Shown: piece after piece, positions 58,702 to 64,000 of the stretch
Numbering within the stretch: the first letter of the stretch is position 1
Layout of the letters: each line of letters opens with the position of its first letter
Assembly: GCF_900637955.1 (NCBI RefSeq)
Contig: NZ_LR134476.1
Coordinates: forward strand, 1,240,001 to 1,304,000
DNA: 64,000 bases
Direction of reading: 5' to 3'
Origin: Trueperella bialowiezensis
GTDB lineage: Bacteria > Actinomycetota > Actinomycetes > Actinomycetales > Actinomycetaceae
Program-made: the position numbers and the translations under genes
The notes under the pieces: generated by a model
What the model was told of the DNA's origin: nothing
What the model saw: the letters and a program-made list of their open reading frames with translations, nothing else
The model's database searches: none

Positions 58702-59672
58702 TGCCCTGGCTGTTCGCCCTGCTCATCGTGCTTTTCGTGGTTGGCGCCGTCGCTGGCTGGTGGCTGGCGCGTAAGCGCACGGCGAGCGGGGTCGGCGTCG
58801 CACATACCACCCGCGCCCGGGAACACCCGCGCTTCCGGCGTCGTCTGCACCTGTTGCGCGCCGGGCTCGTCCTCGTTCTCGCAGGTGCGTTCACTGCCGG
58901 AGTGGCCAGTGCTTACGTTGCTGCCCGTCCGTCTGAAACGCTCACGCTCGAGTCAAAAATGGCTACGAGGGACATCGTGTTGTGTTTGGACGTGTCGGGA
59001 TCAATGACAGATTTCGATGCGGAACTGTTGGAGGCATTCGCGCGCGTGGCCGAGAACTTCGAAGGGGAGCGTATCGGCCTGTTCCTGTGGAACTCCGGCA
59101 CGCGAACCGTCTTCCCACTGGCGAGCGACTACAACGTGGTGCAAAGCGAACTGGAACGGGCAGCGCGAGCATTCGGCGCCATACGTTACAACGACGATTT
59201 TTTTGAACTCATCAGCGGCACGGATGCGGGTGGCGCCTTCGGATCTTCACTAATCGGGGATGGCCTTGCCTCGTGTACTCGCGGGTTTGACCTCGAAGAT
59301 GAGGAGCGTTCACGGTCGATCATTTTCGCCACGGACAATTCGCTGGCGGGCAACCCGGTTTTCACTCTTGAGGAGGCGGCTGAACTCGCAGCAGAAAAAG
59401 GCATCGTCGTCCATGGTCTGGAAGCAGGCCTGTCATACGGGTGGGGCTCGAGCGAGATGCAAACAGCGTTAGAAAACCACGGCATGCACTACTACCAGGC
59501 CGATGACCCCGGGGCGGCAGAACGGATTGTTGAGGAGATCCAGTCGCGCGACGCCGTCGAGTTGGGCACGATGGGAGACAGCGTCACGCTGGACAATCCG
59601 GGATCGTGGCCGGTGGTGATCGCGGCCGCATTCCTTGTGTTGCTGGCGATTGCGTGGAGGTTCAGGCTATGA
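58695..59672 (+). CDS. VWA-domain membrane protein (BatA-like)
   Basis: 325 residues. Two hydrophobic segments lie at the N terminus (about 4-24, 55-77), then a von Willebrand factor A domain (about 95-285) with the full MIDAS motif 'DVSGSM' (DxSxS), and a C-terminal transmembrane helix before 'WRFRL'. This is the BatA arrangement: an extracytoplasmic VWA domain anchored at both ends. It overlaps genes on both sides (7 bp and ATGA). Confidence 0.9.
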   Translation: MVMPWLFALLIVLFVVGAVAGWWLARKRTASGVGVAHTTRAREHPRFRRRLHLLRAGLVLVLAGAFTAGVASAYVAARPSETLTLESKMATRDIVLCLDVSGSMTDFDAELLEAFARVAENFEGERIGLFLWNSGTRTVFPLASDYNVVQSELERAARAFGAIRYNDDFFELISGTDAGGAFGSSLIGDGLASCTRGFDLEDEERSRSIIFATDNSLAGNPVFTLEEAAELAAEKGIVVHGLEAGLSYGWGSSEMQTALENHGMHYYQADDPGAAERIVEEIQSRDAVELGTMGDSVTLDNPGSWPVVIAAAFLVLLAIAWRFRL

Positions 59673-60715
59673 ATTTCCAGTATCTGATCCCCGGCTGGGC
59701 GCTCGCGAATATCGGCGTCGTCGGCGTCGCGCTTATCGTGGCGGGCGTGGTGCCGAGGCGTCAGGGGCGCGTGGCGTGGTTGCGCCGCGCCGTCATGTTG
59801 GTGATGGTGATCGCGATGGGGCTTGCTCCTGCCGTGCCGATTACTGCCACCCACGAGACGTCGAACCTTGCCGTGTTCTTCGTGATTGATGCGACCGGGT
59901 CGATGGCAGCGGAGGACTACAACGGTGATTCGCCGCGCACGGATGGCGTGCGAGCCGATGCGCTTGAGATCGTCGAAAATCTTCCGAGTGCGCACTATTC
60001 GATTATTGAATATTCGTCGACGACGTCCCAGCAGCTTCCTCTGACCTCCGACAAGACGGCCGTGCGCACCTGGTTAGAGGGCTACGATCGGGAATTTACC
60101 GCCTATTCGTACGGCTCGTCGATCAATCGCCCTGTTGAGACGGTGGAAGAGATTATGGGACGGCAAGATCTCACGAAATATCAGCCGATTGTTATCTTGA
60201 TGACCGACGGCGAATCAACCAACACCTCTCAGACGAGTCGTGATGAGAAGCCGGCGTTTGGCTCCTGGTCTGCTCTGTTTGCAGACGGCCTGGTGCTCGG
60301 CTATGGAACGGAGCAGGGCGGGCGGATGAGGGAAAACGAACTATATCCGCTGCACAGGCCCGAATACATCATAGGTCCGGATAAGAATGTGGCGATATCG
60401 AAGGCGAACCCCGGCGCATTGCAGGCCGCAGCCGACCAGATCGGCGTTCGCTACGTGCACCGCACCAGCCCGGGTGGAATGGACGAGGTGCTCGCTGACA
60501 TCGACGTCGACTCTCTTCTTCAGGAGGAGACGGCCGACTCGCGCTACAGCCCGATTATCTGGCCGTTCGCGCTCGCGTTTGCTCTCCTCATGATTTGGGA
60601 GATCGCCCACCTGGCCGGCCACCTCCGGCCGATTACTGCGTTGAGCACGAAACGGCAGACCCTTGATACGAATAGGGGAATTGCCCGGCTGCCGCACGGT
60701 GGTGATCAGACATGA
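59669..60715 (+). CDS. VWA-domain membrane protein (BatB-like) with variant MIDAS
   Basis: 348 residues from the ATG at 59669 (ATGA overlap). Two N-terminal hydrophobic segments, then a VWA domain opening with 'FFVIDATGSMAAEDYNG': the first MIDAS serine is replaced by Thr (D-x-T-x-S). 'ILMTDGEST' supplies the later Asp. A final transmembrane helix near 305-325 precedes a cytoplasmic tail. It probably pairs with the preceding VWA protein. It overlaps the TPR-like gene by 4 bp. Confidence 0.9.
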   Translation: MNFQYLIPGWALANIGVVGVALIVAGVVPRRQGRVAWLRRAVMLVMVIAMGLAPAVPITATHETSNLAVFFVIDATGSMAAEDYNGDSPRTDGVRADALEIVENLPSAHYSIIEYSSTTSQQLPLTSDKTAVRTWLEGYDREFTAYSYGSSINRPVETVEEIMGRQDLTKYQPIVILMTDGESTNTSQTSRDEKPAFGSWSALFADGLVLGYGTEQGGRMRENELYPLHRPEYIIGPDKNVAISKANPGALQAAADQIGVRYVHRTSPGGMDEVLADIDVDSLLQEETADSRYSPIIWPFALAFALLMIWEIAHLAGHLRPITALSTKRQTLDTNRGIARLPHGGDQT

Positions 60716-61476
60716 CGCGCACAACGGCGCAGAAAATTGTGGGCGCGGTGGCTGCCGTGCTTGCGCTCGTGCTCGCCGTCGTGGCGATTGTGGCGGGAAT
60801 AGCTGTCGGTGGCATGTGGGCCGGCCAGTCACGGTACGCCAGCGGTCACGACGCTGATAGCGCACAGTTCTACCGGGCGGCGAGCAAAGTGCTGCCCGAG
60901 CAGCTTGACCGGTGGGAAGCATATTTCGGGCAGGGCACGGCGCAGATCCGGGCGGGAAATGTGGAGGGCGGCGTCGCCACGCTCGCAGTGGCTCTTCAGT
61001 TTGTTCCGAAAGACGCCGACGCCGGCACTCCCACCAACGACGACGAAGACGAGCTGACTCCGGAGTGCCGAGTGCGCATGAACATGGCGGTCGGCCAAGA
61101 AATCCTTGGGGACCGGCAGTTCGCAGCCGGGTATTTCGCCGAAGCTGAACAAACCTTTACACAGGCCTCCCAGACTGTGGAACAATGCGTACCTCAAGGG
61201 GAAAACCCCCAACAGCAAAAGAAAGACACCGACACCAAGGCATCCGACGCCCGCGAGCGCAACAAGGAAAATCCTGGCGGGGATAAGCCGGGTGGGGAGG
61301 AACCCACTGGAGGGGACGAGCCGGGCGGGGAGGAGCCGACCGGCGAGGATCCTCCGAGCACGTCGGAGCTCAAATTACGTGAGCTTGCCAAGCGTGCGGC
61401 TGAGGCTGAACGGCTCCGCCGTCAAGGTGAAGGTCTCACTGGTGGTTACGGTGGATATGGTGGAGAGAACTGGTGA
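60712..61476 (+). CDS. Membrane-anchored TPR-like protein with Pro/Gly/Glu repeat tail
   Basis: 254 residues. One N-terminal membrane helix (about 10-35) is followed by a helical region of TPR character ('QFYRAASKVLPEQLDRWEAYFGQGTAQIRAGNVEGGVATLAVALQFVP', 'AAGYFAEAEQTFTQASQTVEQC'). A low-complexity repeat follows (about 185-215, units of GGDKP/GGEEPTG) and the C terminus is GGYGGYGG-rich. BatA/BatB operons often end in a TPR (BatC-like) protein, which fits. ATGA overlap upstream, GTGA overlap with aroD. Confidence 0.82.
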   Translation: MTRTTAQKIVGAVAAVLALVLAVVAIVAGIAVGGMWAGQSRYASGHDADSAQFYRAASKVLPEQLDRWEAYFGQGTAQIRAGNVEGGVATLAVALQFVPKDADAGTPTNDDEDELTPECRVRMNMAVGQEILGDRQFAAGYFAEAEQTFTQASQTVEQCVPQGENPQQQKKDTDTKASDARERNKENPGGDKPGGEEPTGGDEPGGEEPTGEDPPSTSELKLRELAKRAAEAERLRRQGEGLTGGYGGYGGENW

Positions 61477-62225
61477 TTTTTAGTAACGGATCGGATGGCC
61501 CGGCGATTATTGTGCCGTTGGTTGGCACGACTGCGGAGGTGCTCATTGACGAGGCCCGCGCAGCCGAAGCCGCTGGCGCGGACGTGCTCGAGTTCCGCGC
61601 TGACTTCCTGTTGGCTAACCATCCGGATTACGATCTCAATTCTGCCGGGCGTGAGGTATTGCGTGAACTGTTCAAGCAAACCCGGGTGCCGATCCTCTTC
61701 ACTATTCGTACTCGCGGGCAGGGCGGGGAGCTTGATGTGACGCCGTTCCGGTATCGGGTGCTCATGGCCACCGTGCTTGACCTCATGTTGCAAGAAAACT
61801 TTCCGGCGGCCCGGGTGGGCGTTGATTTCGAATACCACTGGGATGCCACACCCGAACTAGCCCGGCGGGCTTTCGTGCTCGGCTACACGCCGGTGGTCTC
61901 TCACCACGAATGGGCCGACACCCCGGATGACGAAGTGCTCTACGTGATGCTTGACGACATGCTCGCAATTTCCGGTGCGATCCCCAAACTTGCGGTCATG
62001 GCACGCGACGATTCGGACACGCAGCGCCTCCTTGACATCACCCGGCTGGTGACCGAGCGGCACGGCCGGCCGGTGCTCACGATTGCGATGGGGGAGGCCG
62101 GCCAGCGTTCGCGCCTTGAAGGTGGCGCGTACGGTTCGGTGGCTACGTTTGCAGCTGCGGGGGCGACGACGGCGCCCGGCCAGCCGTCGCTCGATGAACT
62201 TCGCCGCCACTTGGAGCGAGACTAG
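61473..62225 (+). CDS. aroD: 3-dehydroquinate dehydratase, type I
   Basis: Third step of the shikimate pathway: dehydrates 3-dehydroquinate through a Schiff base. 250 residues. 'PLVGTTAEVLIDEARAAEAAGADVLEFRADFL' opens the barrel, 'TIRTRGQGG' follows, the catalytic His is in 'SHHEWADTP' and the Schiff-base Lys in 'IPKLAVMARDDSD'. The GTG start overlaps the TPR-like stop, so aroD is the last gene of the MoxR operon although it is metabolically unrelated. No other aro gene is in the window. Confidence 0.94.
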   Translation: MIFSNGSDGPAIIVPLVGTTAEVLIDEARAAEAAGADVLEFRADFLLANHPDYDLNSAGREVLRELFKQTRVPILFTIRTRGQGGELDVTPFRYRVLMATVLDLMLQENFPAARVGVDFEYHWDATPELARRAFVLGYTPVVSHHEWADTPDDEVLYVMLDDMLAISGAIPKLAVMARDDSDTQRLLDITRLVTERHGRPVLTIAMGEAGQRSRLEGGAYGSVATFAAAGATTAPGQPSLDELRRHLERD

Positions 62226-62321
62226 AACGCTGGCCGCACGGACCGCATGGAGACGGTGGGCGGCGGAGTGCAGGTGTGTGTGCTAGGCCATACAATGATG
62301 GTGAGACGGAAGGAGTCCACC

Positions 62322-62954
62322 ATGAAGAAATTGTTTGCGTTCGCCGTCGTCGTCAGTCTTACGCTCGCCGGTTGTTCGGATAGTACGGACGATGAAACCC
62401 CAGCTGCCACGTCCGAAACTAGCGCTACAGCCGAGGCGACGGAAAGCCCCAGTCCGGAAGGCGATCCGACCGAGCCGACGTCGGAGCCCACGAGTGGCGA
62501 CACGGTGCTGCCGTTGAAGACTGACGATCGTGGAGATCGCTTGTGGGTGAGCCTGGCGAATGATGCCATTTCTTTAGAAGTGCCTGCGGACTGGACGCCG
62601 CTTGAGGAGCCATCCGAGGACGTTCCGATTGCGTTCGTGGATCCTGATCCGGAATCGCTGGGCTTCGTGGCTGTCACTGCGGTTGGCAGCCCGCTGCTGA
62701 TCCCGGAGCCGGATGAATATGTGGATATTTTGAAGAAGAACCTGGGACTTGCCGACGATTTCGTGCGTCATCTCGGCACTACGAATCTCAACGGGTACGA
62801 AGCTGAAACCTTTGAGATTACGACCTTGGAGGGCGATGCTCTCCACGTATACTCGATCATTGCCCAGGGTGATGCGTACGAGATCACGCTAGCGCTGGAT
62901 TCAGGTGACGAATCGACTGCGGCCGGAATAAAAGACTCTATCCACATTAAATAG
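62322..62954 (+). CDS. Secreted lipoprotein of unknown function
   Basis: 210 residues from the ATG at 62322 (AAGGAG upstream). The lipobox TLAGC places the lipidated Cys at residue 18. A Thr/Glu/Pro/Ser-rich spacer (about 20-62) leads to a ~145-residue domain ('ISLEVPADWTPLEEP', 'LNGYEAETFEITTLEGDALHVYSIIAQGDAYEITLALD'). That pattern resembles LpqN/PsbP-like lipoproteins, in which an opening strand and W are followed by a paired-strand end; this is a resemblance only. It appears monocistronic. Confidence 0.8.
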   Translation: MKKLFAFAVVVSLTLAGCSDSTDDETPAATSETSATAEATESPSPEGDPTEPTSEPTSGDTVLPLKTDDRGDRLWVSLANDAISLEVPADWTPLEEPSEDVPIAFVDPDPESLGFVAVTAVGSPLLIPEPDEYVDILKKNLGLADDFVRHLGTTNLNGYEAETFEITTLEGDALHVYSIIAQGDAYEITLALDSGDESTAAGIKDSIHIK

Positions 62955-63115
62955 TTTTATCGCCCGAGCGCGGCGAAAAGCCGCAAAACGACGGCAGATT
63001 GGGGAACGTTCCACAAACGTTTACGAACTGTTAGCGCACGCGTGTTCGCGAGTTATCTTCAGCCCTCTACTCTCAAGTGGTCAGTAGTTTGCATGAGGAG
63101 ATCTGGAGTCTTATC

Positions 63116-64000
63116 GTGGAACGTTCCCAAACGGGTGTTGACGGCGAGGTGCAGGCTAGGAAGGGCGAGCCGAAAGCAGAACCGGTTCGCTATCGCCCAT
63201 TTAGCAAATACAACGTCAAGCTTGCGCTGAAACATCCAGCCACGCTGATGGGGATCGTGCTGGTCGCATTCTTCGGCTACATGATCCTTGCACCAGTGAT
63301 CTCGCTGTTGCTCTCATCCATCCAAACCAACACCGGCGATAGTTTCCGAACCGGAACCGAGCCGGGCGAATTCACCACCTACTATCTGGAGCGTGCACTC
63401 ACCTCCGATATTTCGGTGCTCACCTTCTGGCAGCCGCTGCTTAACACGCTCGTGCTGGCTGGCCTGACCATCATTTTTGCGCTGTTGATTGGCGTGCCCA
63501 CAGCCTTCCTGCTGGCGCGTACCGATCTGCCAGGCCGCAAGTGGTTCTCGACCGCACTGATCGTGCCGTACATGATCCCAGCATGGACCTTCGCGCTGGC
63601 GTGGCGCACGATCTTCAAAAACCGCAAGGTAGCGGGCTCGCAAGGCTGGCTGGAAGCCATGGGCTTTTCACCGCCAGACTGGTTGGCCTACGGGCCGGTG
63701 CCCATCGTCATTATTTTCACGCTGCACCTAACCCCGTTCATTATTCTTCTGGTGACGGGAGCGATCTCGAACATTCCAGAAGACATGGACGAGGCGGCGC
63801 GCATCCACGGTGCTCCTTTCTCGGTCCGTTTCCGCCGGGTGTTTCTACCGTTGTTGCGCCCCTCGATCCTGTCGGCCGCCACGCTCATCGTGGCAAAGGT
63901 TATCGGCGAATTCGGTGTGACCTACGTGCTTGGCACCCCGGTGAAATTCCAGGTGCTCGCCACCACGCTCTACCAGTCGATCGACACCTCGCAAGGTGGC
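63116..64000 (+). CDS. ABC transporter permease (iron(III)/thiamine/phosphonate type), 3'-truncated by window edge
   Basis: 295 codons visible from GTG 63116 (GGAG 7-10 bp upstream) and open to the window end. A 30-residue charged N terminus precedes hydrophobic segments at about 42-65, 102-128, 140-165, 193-215 and 245-270. The cytoplasmic EAA loop 'EDMDEAARIHGAPFSVRFRRVFLPLLRPSIL' identifies a binding-protein-dependent permease. The length still open suggests a FbpB/AfuB-like fused two-domain permease for ferric iron or a similar ligand. No DtxR box was seen in the 161 bp upstream; a weak GCGGC/GCCGC hairpin (62970-62984) follows the lipoprotein gene. Confidence 0.88.
   Translation, partial: MERSQTGVDGEVQARKGEPKAEPVRYRPFSKYNVKLALKHPATLMGIVLVAFFGYMILAPVISLLLSSIQTNTGDSFRTGTEPGEFTTYYLERALTSDISVLTFWQPLLNTLVLAGLTIIFALLIGVPTAFLLARTDLPGRKWFSTALIVPYMIPAWTFALAWRTIFKNRKVAGSQGWLEAMGFSPPDWLAYGPVPIVIIFTLHLTPFIILLVTGAISNIPEDMDEAARIHGAPFSVRFRRVFLPLLRPSILSAATLIVAKVIGEFGVTYVLGTPVKFQVLATTLYQSIDTSQGG

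Overview
The window is chromosomal DNA of a moderately GC-rich (by eye about 60%) actinobacterium. Gene content and protein style point to the Actinomycetaceae (Trueperella/Arcanobacterium/Actinomyces group): a DtxR/IdeR iron box, a type I-E CRISPR system with a GTGCTCCCC...GGGGATGAGCC-type repeat, a DUF2079 membrane protein, a YwiC-like protein, a cstA/CC-star/ArsA-like gene set and a compact MoxR-DUF58-VWA operon. The genus is an inference; no rRNA or tRNA gene was found to test it.

Layout. 1-2.6 kb: a TRAP carboxylate transporter (dctP partial, dctQ, dctM) ending in a strong terminator. 2.7-6.2 kb: an SPFH protein and a zinc-ribbon membrane protein (a YdjI/YdjG-like pair) with two palindromic elements nearby. 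6.2-7.7 kb: gnd. 7.8-11.8 kb: an iron-siderophore ABC importer behind a 16/19 DtxR box. 11.8-20.2 kb: pgm, two large membrane proteins, copA and copZ. 20.3-24.3 kb: an ABC-2 exporter, a small IS-like relic and a type II restriction-modification pair. 24.3-31.3 kb: housekeeping genes (ppx, dedA, purB, fructosamine kinase, a holin-4-like membrane protein, a hisC-type aminotransferase). 31.35-43.3 kb: a complete type I-E CRISPR-Cas locus, transcribed right to left, with 36 well-conserved repeats and decayed repeats at the far end. 43.4-46.3 kb: a nucleotidyltransferase (AbiEii-like) pair and a Fic/Imm70 pair. 46.3-49.4 kb: an ArsA-like ATPase, a small CC-terminal protein and cstA. 49.6-54.5 kb: an accessory cassette (coiled-coil remnant, GIY-YIG/DUF4357, DUF3800, MFS) bounded by two ~192-bp direct repeats, with a third shorter copy inside. 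54.6-62.2 kb: YwiC-like and DUF6636 genes divergent from a moxR-DUF58-VWA-VWA-TPR operon that runs into aroD. 62.3-64 kb: a lipoprotein and the start of a binding-protein-dependent ABC permease.

How it works together: the stretch from 31 to 54.6 kb (with the R-M pair at 22-24 kb as an outlier) reads as a defence and accessory region set in conserved chromosome. The features least explained by known families are: an array of 11-bp iterons that runs up to the cas3 start codon; a four-copy dispersed imperfect palindrome that also marks the accessory cassette; a four-box palindrome between convergent genes at 2.7 kb; a nested hairpin upstream of copZ; the overlapping Fic-Imm70 pair; and the cstA/CC-star/ArsA-like module with a perfect 13-bp hairpin inside the CC-star coding region. 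Apparent reading frames through the CRISPR array and the palindromic repeats were not treated as genes.
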